Both the position numbers and the translations under genes were made by a program. This document shows positions 7,118-14,110 of a DNA stretch of 44,274 bases, one piece after another. Positions within the stretch are counted from its first letter, which is position 1; each line of letters opens with the position of its first letter. Under the pieces are notes generated by a model. That model saw nothing but the letters and a program-made list of their open reading frames with translations. It had not been told where the DNA came from and ran no database searches. Source of the DNA: CAYJPA01 sp964371945 (GTDB taxonomy: Bacteria > Chloroflexota > Chloroflexia > Thermomicrobiales > UBA6265). Where the stretch lies: positions 1-44,274 of the forward strand of contig CAYJPA010000049.1 of NCBI GenBank assembly GCA_964371945.1. The letters run 5' to 3'.

Positions 7118-8770
7118 TCAGCCGGTTTGACGTCGATTTGGCGCCTGCCATGAAGGCGACGATAACGACGCGGCCATGATTTCATCAACCGTTTGTTCCA
7201 CCTTGTGTGGTTCGGTAATGACCAGCGTGTCGGCGTTAACTACCACAACCCGGTTCTTCCCGCCTTCTTTTGCGTCGTACATTGCGGCATCGGCAATCGC
7301 TACAGTTTGCGCCATGCTCCGCTGACAACGATGTGTTACCGCAACCCCGATCGAGAGCGACACCGAGATTCCGTGGCCTAGATTGAGATCCTTGTCGACT
7401 CGGCGCACTTCTTCCGCGATCCGGGCGCCAACATTCCCCGCGTGCTGCTCGTTCAGACCCGGGAGCACGAGCATGAATTCGTCGCCCGCGTACCGGGCGG
7501 CCACGTCTGTGCCACGGCAGGCAGCAGTCATGATCGAAGCCACGGCATGGAGCACGCGATCTCCCGCTTGATGACCAAGCGTGTCGTTGACCGTTTTGAA
7601 GTTGTCGACGTCCACCAAAATGACGGCCACTGCCTCTCCCGACGCTCGACCGTTCGCGAGCTCGTGGTCGAGACGTTCGTGCACCGCGCGGTGGTTGAGC
7701 AGTCCCGTCAATGGATCGCGGCCCACCTGGGAAATCAGGCCGTCGATCTTTTCGCTGAGGTTCCCGATTTCCTGGTGCAGCTGCCGCTCCCTATGCGAAA
7801 CCACCGATTCGCGACCGATGACAAAGACCAGCAACGATAGAGCGCCGCCTATGGACAGCGCGGCACCGAACGCGACGGGCTCGCCAAAGAGCGATTGTCC
7901 GCCGGCCAGGACCAGGAGACCGCCGAGTGCGGCATTCTTCACCTGACTTCCCCAACGAGTCGGGCGGGCAAGGTTGGTCGTGACCGGCTCATGTTGAACC
8001 GTTCCCACGCCAGTCAACGCGTACATGCCCGCGACCCCGAAAATAGTCAGCGCCAAACCGAAAGCGAGTCCGGGCAAATATTCACTTGCCGGCGGCCAAC
8101 TGGTCAGACGTTGCATCCAGAAGGCATCGGCGATCGCAAGGGCACTGAGTCCTACCAGCAACAAGTGCAAAGAACGCGACAGAGCGTGCTTTCGGTTGCT
8201 CAAAAGACCCGCGGCGGAGAGTGTAACGAGCACCAATCCGCCAAGACCGTGTATCACCACGGCTGCCTTCGTCGCAAGCGACTCTCCTCCGTCCAATATG
8301 TATGGTCCAACGACAAAAACCCAACTTGCATCCGACAACGCGATGATCGGCGGGAGTAGATCGAGTGCGAGCCTAGTCTGATCTCGCCATTCCTGTCCGA
8401 TGCCGCAGAGAAGGAGGGCAGCGCCAGCCGCGGAGCCGACCATCAACAAAAAACTGAGATTCGAGAAAAAATCCCCCGGTGAGCCGGAGAAGTAAGCGTA
8501 TCCCGATGCGAGGCAGGTGCCGGGCAGCAACAACCAACCCTTGCTCGACGCGCGGCGCAACCGAATCCCCGCGACCAAGGTCACACAGGCTGCAACAATC
8601 GCCAGGACAATGAGGAATCCACTGAGACGGGGCAACGAACGATCTTCAGAAGACGAGAAACTAACCAACCAAATCGCCACGGCGAATGCCAGTGGCGAAA
8701 GGAGAACGGCGATCCCCCGTGTTCGAGGTTGTTGCTCTAAAGGCACGTCCATGATCTGGATTCCCGGCAT
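7118..8770 (-). CDS. multi-pass membrane diguanylate cyclase (GGDEF domain)
   Basis: 550 residues. About ten hydrophobic helices fill residues 20-330. A short coiled segment (HRERQLHQEIGNLSEKIDGLISQ, given only in outline) leads to a GGDEF domain from about residue 370, opening with DPLTGLLNHRA. The signature is YAGDEF rather than GGDEF; the first Gly-to-Ala change is tolerated in many active cyclases. An RxxD inhibitory site (RGTD) lies five residues before it, so product inhibition by c-di-GMP is likely. No EAL domain is present. The frame is open to 8935, but the start at 8770 has a GAGG at good distance and begins at the conserved-looking sequence. c-di-GMP made here could plausibly influence the adjacent exopolysaccharide block. 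Confidence 0.88.
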   Translation of the reverse strand: MPGIQIMDVPLEQQPRTRGIAVLLSPLAFAVAIWLVSFSSSEDRSLPRLSGFLIVLAIVAACVTLVAGIRLRRASSKGWLLLPGTCLASGYAYFSGSPGDFFSNLSFLLMVGSAAGAALLLCGIGQEWRDQTRLALDLLPPIIALSDASWVFVVGPYILDGGESLATKAAVVIHGLGGLVLVTLSAAGLLSNRKHALSRSLHLLLVGLSALAIADAFWMQRLTSWPPASEYLPGLAFGLALTIFGVAGMYALTGVGTVQHEPVTTNLARPTRWGSQVKNAALGGLLVLAGGQSLFGEPVAFGAALSIGGALSLLVFVIGRESVVSHRERQLHQEIGNLSEKIDGLISQVGRDPLTGLLNHRAVHERLDHELANGRASGEAVAVILVDVDNFKTVNDTLGHQAGDRVLHAVASIMTAACRGTDVAARYAGDEFMLVLPGLNEQHAGNVGARIAEEVRRVDKDLNLGHGISVSLSIGVAVTHRCQRSMAQTVAIADAAMYDAKEGGKNRVVVVNADTLVITEPHKVEQTVDEIMAASLSSPSWQAPNRRQTG

Positions 8771-8948
8771 TCTAGCTGCCTCGAGCATTGTGCGTGCATC
8801 GATTCTCGGTGCCCGGTAAGCCCCGGGGGCACGTAGTCGACCGGCTGTTGCTCCTACAAAAGGTAGGGGGCAATTCAGCGGGCCGCTATAGTCCGATCTG
8901 CATGTGAGGGGCATGACTAACGTACCGGTTGGCATCTAGGATGCCGGC

Positions 8949-9965
8949 CTATTCCATCTCGTGCGACGGTTCGTGATCCGGCACGATCATTTCCGGGGGT
9001 CGGGTCGGTTGACCAAGCCGCCTTGGCGAACGTGATTTCTGGTAATCCCCGGTCACTTCCGTTACCGGTTGAGAGGTCGGGCTCAGATCCAGACCATTCG
9101 ACTCGGTTCGGTGAGACGTGAGAAGCATCGGCAACGAGGAGGGCCCAGCGTTAATCGACTGGCGGAGCTCGCCGATTCCTGCCTTCAGCGATCCGACTTC
9201 GGAGCGCATCGCACCGACAAGCGAATGCAGTATGCGCTGGTACTCTTCATCACGCGATTGAACGCGCTCCGTCAAACGCTCGACCGCAATCAGCAGTTCC
9301 GCTGCTTCCGCATTCGGTCTCGGTCGCCGAAGTTCGTCCTGGATGTCCGCCAGCCGTCGTTCGATCGAATCTTTGGAACCGGACTCGGCGGGCCTAAGTA
9401 CAGCCGCGGCAACAACGTCACCAATCCACTCGAGCTGCTCGTGCGATGCCAGAGACGCCTGGTGCTGTTGCATCTCTTCGACCATATGCTTAAGGTGAAC
9501 AAGTTCAGTCGCTGTTTCGTTCGGGATCACATCCGGAACGGTCTGCTGTGGCACGATCGACGCCGACGACAGTAATTGTGCCGCGGAGGTTAATTCAGCG
9601 AGATGCTCTCGAATCGATGCTATCTCTGTTTCGAGTCGCGCTCCGCGATCGTCGAGCACGCTTGCCAGTTCGTTGACAACGCTTCCCGCACCCAGGATCC
9701 TGCCGTCACGAGCGACCTCTTGAGAGGTGATCACCGTGACCGGGTAAGCCTGCTCGAGTGCCGATTCGATCGCGGACGCACTCGCACCCGTCTTGGCCGC
9801 ATCTGCGATCACTTGTAGAACTTCGACAGCTTCATACGGATGCATAACAGTCCGTCCGATCCGTACGCTCGGAACGAACAAAATAAAACGGTCCCTGTAG
9901 TATCGCGCCAGGCTGAGCGGAAGACCGGCACGTTCTGCTAATTGCGGGAGGTCGAGCAGTTCCAT
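8949..9965 (-). CDS. MerR-like HTH protein with long coiled coil
   Basis: 338 residues. Residues 1-70 resemble a MerR-type winged helix: LPQLAERAGLPLSLARYYRD, then a wing and VLQVIADAAKTGAS. The body (about 100-270) is rich in heptads (VVNELASVLDD, LVHLKHMVEEMQQH, IERRLADIQDELRR) and should be a coiled coil. The tail is polar and disordered. No ligand-binding or metal cysteines are seen. MerR-like domains fused to coiled coils occur in Chloroflexota and Actinobacteria regulators of envelope or development genes. Here it sits immediately before the exopolysaccharide block and is divergent from it, so it is a candidate regulator of that block. Confidence 0.65.
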   Translation of the reverse strand: MELLDLPQLAERAGLPLSLARYYRDRFILFVPSVRIGRTVMHPYEAVEVLQVIADAAKTGASASAIESALEQAYPVTVITSQEVARDGRILGAGSVVNELASVLDDRGARLETEIASIREHLAELTSAAQLLSSASIVPQQTVPDVIPNETATELVHLKHMVEEMQQHQASLASHEQLEWIGDVVAAAVLRPAESGSKDSIERRLADIQDELRRPRPNAEAAELLIAVERLTERVQSRDEEYQRILHSLVGAMRSEVGSLKAGIGELRQSINAGPSSLPMLLTSHRTESNGLDLSPTSQPVTEVTGDYQKSRSPRRLGQPTRPPEMIVPDHEPSHEME

Positions 9966-10144
9966 GCTTTCATCTTAGGACCCCCCAAAAGTCCTGTGAA
10001 GTACGGTCTATGGCAAAAGACCAAAAGTACTTGCCTAACCGGGACCTTCTACGGGACGTGAAATCCTGGTTCACCTTCTAGACTGCAGTGGCATGGTGAC
10101 GGCGATTGCAAGAGGCCGTTACCCGAGCTCTGTGATGATGAGCG

Positions 10145-10195
10145 TTGAACCATCGCCTGTATCTGGTCACCTGGGCGGTGGGGAGCGAATGGTGA
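10145..10195 (+). CDS. leader peptide MNHRLYLVTWAVGSEW (copy 1)
   Basis: A 16-codon ORF with a TTG start, the first start codon after an in-frame TGA at 10139. It is nearly identical to a second ORF at 12478-12528: 13 of 16 residues match, there is no indel, and the five base differences are one start-codon change, one synonymous change and three conservative substitutions (His/Gln, Leu/Val, Val/Met). The stop codon ends one base before the stem of an intrinsic terminator. Codons 7-9 can pair with the segment spanning the stop and the terminator's 5' arm. The arrangement matches peptide-controlled attenuation, with Trp codons at positions 10 and 16. The Shine-Dalgarno sequence is poor. Function is inferred. 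Confidence 0.7.
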   Translation: MNHRLYLVTWAVGSEW

Positions 10196-10221
10196 AACCG
10201 GCTCCATCAGCCGGTTTTTTT
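10196..10221 (+). terminator. intrinsic terminator directly after leader peptide 1
   Basis: Stem AACCGGCT (10196-10203) with AGCCGGTT (10209-10216), five-base loop and seven consecutive T (10215-10221). It starts at the base after the leader stop codon and is 73 bp before the LCP start, so it should attenuate transcription into that gene. Confidence 0.85.
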
Positions 10222-10236
10222 GTGCCCGTTGTACTG

Positions 10237-10255
10237 CCGGCCGGGCCGGGTTTTT
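10237..10255 (+). terminator. second, tandem terminator in the LCP leader
   Basis: Stem CCGGC (10237-10241) with GCCGG (10245-10249), a three-base loop, then G and five T. It is weaker than the first but in tandem with it. Confidence 0.5.
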
Positions 10256-10294
10256 AGTGGTTGTTCTCGCCGTCTACATATGGAGGATTGGCGA

Positions 10295-12289
10295 ATGGTC
10301 GGTAAACGATGTCCCAATTGCGATGCGCTATTACCGGCAAGAAGCTCGGTCTGCTTGCGCTGCAGCCACGCGCAGCCTTCACCCGTTCCTTCAAAGCTCA
10401 AGTTGCGCCGTGGCAAGAATCCGCTCCAGAGACTGTCGCTTGCCGAGAACGCGGCCCTTGCGTTCAACAGCGGTATGGCCACCTCAACGACGCCGGCCGG
10501 CAAACAGGTTTCGCTCGCAATGACCGGGTCCGCGCCTTCCGTGAGACCGCGAGGCCACCGTTTCCTGCGTCCCCGGTTCATGATCCCGGCGGTTGTGCTC
10601 TGTCTGATCCTGGCGGTGGTGGGCGGTTACGTCATCCGAATCAATATGGCATTCAACACAATCAACTCGGTAAGCACGCCGGCGGACGAGCTTTCCGGCG
10701 AGGCGTTGGGCGGTTCGTCCGACATCAAGATCGACACCGCTCCAGCCAAGACAGCGCTGGCTGCCGGGGGCGGAAGCCTTGGCGGCGGGGATCTGGCGAT
10801 TGCAGTCCCACCAACCACCTCGACCGAACAGGTGAATTCCGCGGCGATCGACTTCACATCGACGCAGACACCAACATCCGTACCACCGACGGAAACATCG
10901 GTTCCGCCTACGCCCGCCCCGACCGAAACGGAGGCTCCCGCGACGGAGACTGCCACGGAGACAGCGATTCAACTCACCGTCGCTCCGACGGAGACCCCGG
11001 TTGCACCAACGGCGTTACCAACCGAGCCGGCGGCTCCGCCCACGGCCACTCCAGTCATTCTGTCGCAGATCGAGCGAGTAAAGAATGGAGATTTCGAGCT
11101 CGCCGACGCCACTTGGTACCTTGAACAAGGTGCTTCGTACACCACGGGCGATGCGCACGGCGGTGACGGCCGACTCCAGATCGACAGCACTGGTGGATTC
11201 GCTTCTCAACGGATCTTCTTCATCGCCGGAACGACGTATCAGTACTCCGCGTGGGCAAAGCTCACGACCGACGGAGCGGAAGACGCGCAGATTGGAATCA
11301 CTTTTCTCGATGAGAACGAAACAGCCATCGAGAGCAGTTACTCAACGCCAATCACCGTCGACACTGAGAAATGGACCGAATTCTCTTTTTCCTACACTCC
11401 GCCCGAAGGCACCGAGTTCGTGAGCATTCACTTTTGGAAGCCATCGGGTGAAGCGACTCTCTCTGTCGACGATGTTTCAGTGCGGTCCGTGGTGACCGAG
11501 GAAGCGATGTCGATCGACATTCAGCCAAACGAGCCGGGCTCGATGACGATTCTGTTGATGGGCGTTGATGCGCGTCCAGGCGAAGCGATCGACATCGGCG
11601 TGCGCCCGGACTCCTTGATGGTGCTTCACTTAAGCGCGGACTCAGGCTCCTGCCGGGTCCTGTCGATACCGAGGGACACCAGAACCGAGCTCCCCGGATA
11701 TGGACTGACAAAGGTCAACCACGCGCTCGCGGTGGGCGGAATCGAGTACGAAAAGCAAGTCATCGAACAGATGCTGGGGATCACGATCGACCATTACTTC
11801 CTGATCGATTTTAACGGTTTCGAGGATATGGTCGATGCAGTCGGAGGCATCACGGTCAATGTGCCCGAGTCGTTCGTCAATCTCGACGGCCGGGTGTTTA
11901 CGGCGGGCCAACAGGCGATGACCGGCGCCGAGGCTCTCTCGTACTCAAGGTGGCGAGGCGGTCCCGACGGCGACTTCGGCCGCATGGAACGACAACAACT
12001 GGTATTGCGCGCACTTGTCGCCAAAGCATCGGGGCTCAACGTCGTTCGTTCCATCAACGAGCTCCTGCCAGCCGTGGAAGAGAATCTTCGCACTGATCTG
12101 TCCCCCACTCAGATGGCGAGCATCGCCATGGACTATCGAGACCGCTGCACTGAGTCAACCGTTTCGATGATTCGGCTGGAGGGCAGCGCGGCCACATACG
12201 ATGATCCGCTGCTGCAGATGCCGCTCTACTACATCGAAGTTGACCAGGCCGAGATCCGGAGCAAGGTGGCCGCGCTGTTTGAGCCGTAA
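10295..12289 (+). CDS. LytR-CpsA-Psr (LCP) protein with zinc ribbon and carbohydrate-binding module
   Basis: 664 residues. Order: cytoplasmic zinc ribbon (C6, C9, C20, C23), disordered basic stretch, one membrane helix (about 96-117), a Thr/Pro/Glu-rich linker (about 185-255), a CBM4/9-like beta-sandwich (about 262-398, opening VKNGDFELADATWYLEQG), then the LCP catalytic domain (about 416-570). LCP motifs are GVDARPGE, the RPDSLMVL strand, SIPRDTR and KVNHA; these Asp and Arg residues bind the polyprenyl-pyrophosphate and metal. LCP enzymes move polymers from undecaprenyl pyrophosphate to the cell wall or a similar acceptor outside the membrane. The start is set by GGAGG eight bases before the ATG; the open frame extends to 10220 but would run from the terminator. 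The added CBM and zinc ribbon are unusual. Confidence 0.9.
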   Translation: MVGKRCPNCDALLPARSSVCLRCSHAQPSPVPSKLKLRRGKNPLQRLSLAENAALAFNSGMATSTTPAGKQVSLAMTGSAPSVRPRGHRFLRPRFMIPAVVLCLILAVVGGYVIRINMAFNTINSVSTPADELSGEALGGSSDIKIDTAPAKTALAAGGGSLGGGDLAIAVPPTTSTEQVNSAAIDFTSTQTPTSVPPTETSVPPTPAPTETEAPATETATETAIQLTVAPTETPVAPTALPTEPAAPPTATPVILSQIERVKNGDFELADATWYLEQGASYTTGDAHGGDGRLQIDSTGGFASQRIFFIAGTTYQYSAWAKLTTDGAEDAQIGITFLDENETAIESSYSTPITVDTEKWTEFSFSYTPPEGTEFVSIHFWKPSGEATLSVDDVSVRSVVTEEAMSIDIQPNEPGSMTILLMGVDARPGEAIDIGVRPDSLMVLHLSADSGSCRVLSIPRDTRTELPGYGLTKVNHALAVGGIEYEKQVIEQMLGITIDHYFLIDFNGFEDMVDAVGGITVNVPESFVNLDGRVFTAGQQAMTGAEALSYSRWRGGPDGDFGRMERQQLVLRALVAKASGLNVVRSINELLPAVEENLRTDLSPTQMASIAMDYRDRCTESTVSMIRLEGSAATYDDPLLQMPLYYIEVDQAEIRSKVAALFEP

Positions 12290-12311
12290 TCGGAGCTCTT
12301 GCACCGGACTC

Positions 12312-12333
12312 CTTTCCCGAAGACAAGGGAAAG
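12312..12333 (+). terminator. hairpin after the LCP gene
   Basis: CTTTCCC (12312-12318) pairs with GGGAAAG (12327-12333) around an eight-base loop, 23 bp after the LCP stop. No T run follows, so it is at best a weak terminator or an RNA-stabilising hairpin. Confidence 0.35.
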
Positions 12334-12477
12334 TACAAAAGTACCGCAGAATAGGTATCTAGTAACCGCTGAGTACCACACCTAAAAACATTGCATCCCC
12401 CATTCGGGCTAGGTATCTTAGGTACAGGACGAGAAAAGAGAAACGGCGGATTCGGACAAGAGAATTTGTAGGAAGCA
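12334..12477 (+). promoter_or_regulatory. promoter/operator region before leader peptide 2
   Basis: Contains two copies of AGGTATCT (12353-12360 and 12411-12418), 58 bp apart. Each is followed by a related extension (AGTAACC and TAGGTAC). A GTAC-AAAA-GTAC dyad lies at about 12333-12344. These look like binding sites for a regulator, and a promoter should lie between them and 12478. No exact -10/-35 pair is assigned. Confidence 0.4.
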
Positions 12478-12528
12478 ATGAACCAACGCCTGTATGTGGT
12501 CACCTGGGCGATGGGGAGCGAGTGGTGA
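12478..12528 (+). CDS. leader peptide MNQRLYVVTWAMGSEW (copy 2)
   Basis: A 16-codon ORF with an ATG start preceded by AGGAAG. It matches the leader at 10145-10195 codon for codon with only conservative changes, which argues for selection on the peptide and not only on the RNA. The final Trp codon and stop abut the next terminator stem. The segment 12497-12504 (UGGU-CACC) can pair with 12524-12533 (GGUG-AA-ACCG), which would hold the terminator's 5' arm. It precedes the initiating sugar-phosphate transferase by about 170 bp. I infer a regulatory leader peptide; an alternative is a small signalling or membrane-interacting peptide. Confidence 0.75.
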   Translation: MNQRLYVVTWAMGSEW

Positions 12529-12564
12529 AACCGGCCGGAATTTTCCGAGCCGGTTTTCTTTTTT
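12528..12564 (+). terminator. intrinsic terminator directly after leader peptide 2
   Basis: AAACCGGC (12528-12535) pairs with GCCGGTTT (12549-12556), extended inward by CGGAA/TTCCG (12536-12540 and 12543-12547) and followed by TTTTCTTTTTT. Its first base is the last base of the leader stop codon. It is the counterpart of the terminator at 10196. Confidence 0.85.
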
Positions 12565-12672
12565 GGTCGAAGTCGAGCACTTAGAGCAACAGTAACGCTC
12601 GTCATCACAACAGGAATCGAGCTGGATCGTTTGCAACGGGAAGCCGTTGTGACTGGGATGAGTTTGTCCAAT

Positions 12673-12686
12673 TTTGCCCGGGCAAA
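12673..12686. promoter_or_regulatory. 14-bp perfect palindrome before the sugar transferase
   Basis: TTTGCCCGGGCAAA, a perfect dyad ending 14 bp before the ATG at 12701. Its position fits a translational hairpin or an operator within the leader. Confidence 0.4.
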
Positions 12687-12700
12687 TCATCGGAATTGAC

Positions 12701-13918
12701 ATGGCAGATCGAATCCTGGAACGCGAAACCGAAACGTCGATTACCCGGCAGGGCTCAGCAACGGGGGGGAATTCCGTGCAAACCATGCAAAAGTCGCTCG
12801 AGCCGGCATTTGAGATACGCCCACTTCGCCGCAACAACGACCATCGAGAACGAATTACCGGCGTCGTGCTACCGGCGATGCTGGCCGCGGTTGCGACAGT
12901 GCTCGTGATCGCACAACAATCGGGCTTCGCGTTCCTGCTCGCGCTTTGCGGGCTTGCAGTCATCGGGATCGGTCTGATCGCCGATCAAATCCTTCCGAAA
13001 GCGGACACGGTACTTGTCATTGGTCACGGCCCGATGGCGGCCGTCATTGCCAGCACGATCGAAACTCGGGCAACCGTCAAGCGTCCCATTTCGGTTGTCC
13101 GCGCCACAACCCAAGCAGAGGCCGTCAGACTGGTCCGCTCAGTCGAGTGCAATGAAATCATCGTCGCGGGGTTGAACGAACGCCTGACCGTCGATCTGGT
13201 CGATGCTCGAGGCTTTCGACCGGCAGTGGTCAGTGGACCAGAGAAGCTCGAGGTTCTACTCGGTCGAATCCCGATCGAGCTTGCAACTCAGGATAAGTGG
13301 CTCTCCCGCCTCGGTCATGTGCGTTCGCTCTCACCCGGATTTGCCCGGACCAAACGTGCAATCGACCTCGCATTTTCCATCTCGCTCGGTTTGATCGTGC
13401 TCCCACTCTTCCCAATCATCGCCCTGGCGATCAAGCTAGACTCTCCGGGCTCCGTTTTCTATTCGCAAGAACGAGTCGGACTCGGTGGACGACTCTTCCG
13501 AATCTACAAGTTCCGCACCATGCGACGAGATGCGGAACGAGATGGTGCGGTCTGGGCGCAGGCACAGGACGATCGCATCACCCGAACCGGTCGATTCATG
13601 CGGTTGACTCGATTTGACGAGCTACCACAGATCTGGAACGTGATTCTCGGCGACATGGCGGTTGTGGGTCCGCGTCCAGAGCGCCCGGAGTTCACCGAAA
13701 TTCTCGCGAGTGAAATCCCCGGCTACGATCTGCGCCACACGGTCAAACCAGGACTCACCGGATGGGCACAGGTTTGCTACCGGTACACCAGCTCGATTCG
13801 AGACACGCGTGCAAAAGTCGAGTACGACCTCTACTATGTGAAGCACTTATCAGTCTGGTTCGATCTCCAAATCCTTGTGCGGACGATCAAGGTTGTCATC
13901 GGAATGCAAGGCCGCTAG
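12701..13918 (+). CDS. undecaprenyl-phosphate hexose-1-phosphate transferase (initiating glycosyltransferase)
   Basis: 405 residues. The C-terminal 200 residues are a bacterial sugar transferase domain: a membrane-entry helix starting KRAIDLAFSISLGLIVLPLF, then SVFYSQERVGLGG, FRIYKFRTMR, VVGPRPERPEF and the KPGLTGWAQV motif. The enzyme transfers a sugar-1-phosphate from a UDP-sugar to undecaprenyl phosphate, starting repeat-unit assembly on the inner leaflet. The N-terminal part has only about two membrane helices and a degenerate nucleotide-binding-like region, fewer helices than WbaP-type relatives. The ATG at 12701 has a weak Shine-Dalgarno sequence; a GTG at 12776 behind GGGGGGA is an alternative. 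It is preceded by a leader peptide and terminator and followed by a strong terminator, so it is probably monocistronic. Confidence 0.9.
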   Translation: MADRILERETETSITRQGSATGGNSVQTMQKSLEPAFEIRPLRRNNDHRERITGVVLPAMLAAVATVLVIAQQSGFAFLLALCGLAVIGIGLIADQILPKADTVLVIGHGPMAAVIASTIETRATVKRPISVVRATTQAEAVRLVRSVECNEIIVAGLNERLTVDLVDARGFRPAVVSGPEKLEVLLGRIPIELATQDKWLSRLGHVRSLSPGFARTKRAIDLAFSISLGLIVLPLFPIIALAIKLDSPGSVFYSQERVGLGGRLFRIYKFRTMRRDAERDGAVWAQAQDDRITRTGRFMRLTRFDELPQIWNVILGDMAVVGPRPERPEFTEILASEIPGYDLRHTVKPGLTGWAQVCYRYTSSIRDTRAKVEYDLYYVKHLSVWFDLQILVRTIKVVIGMQGR

Positions 13919-13927
13919 CTCGCTGAA

Positions 13928-13972
13928 CAACCATCGGACCAGGCGAACGCTTGGTCCGGCGGTTGCTTTTTT
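13928..13972 (+). terminator. intrinsic terminator of the sugar transferase gene
   Basis: CGGACCA pairs with TGGTCCG around a ten-base loop, extended by outer AACC/GGTT pairs, then six T in a row. It ends the transcript 10-50 bp after the stop codon. Confidence 0.85.
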
Positions 13973-14110
13973 GTTTGCCGGGGACCGTTGGTCCTGATTC
14001 GTCTGAATTCCAGGCCGTTCGCGAGAACCCGTAATCAACTTCAACCGCAACCCGTGATATTGTCGGTGCGTAACCGATTCGCACATTGATTGATACGATG
14101 AGGAGATTCC

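Larger units (their letters stand above)
9966..10294 (+). promoter_or_regulatory. leader region of the LCP gene
   Basis: About 330 bp between the divergent MerR-like gene and the LCP gene. It contains an inverted repeat pair near 10000-10035 (an AAGTAC/GTACTT outer pair around GGTCT/AGACC), a 16-codon leader ORF at 10145-10195, and two intrinsic terminators at 10196-10221 and 10237-10255, all before the LCP start at 10295. A promoter should lie before 10145; I cannot place it with confidence. Confidence 0.6.

Noticed and set aside
10145..10201. First read as a pseudoknotted riboswitch (TCACC/GGTGA and CCATCGCC/GGCGGTGG pairings crossing)
   Set aside because: The second pairing is weakened in copy 2, whereas the codon structure of a 16-residue peptide is preserved in both copies; the leader-peptide reading explains more. 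A combined RNA element is not excluded.
10309..11124. 271-codon plus-strand frame inside the LCP gene
   Set aside because: Arg/His/Gly-rich shadow of the Thr/Pro linker region in another frame.
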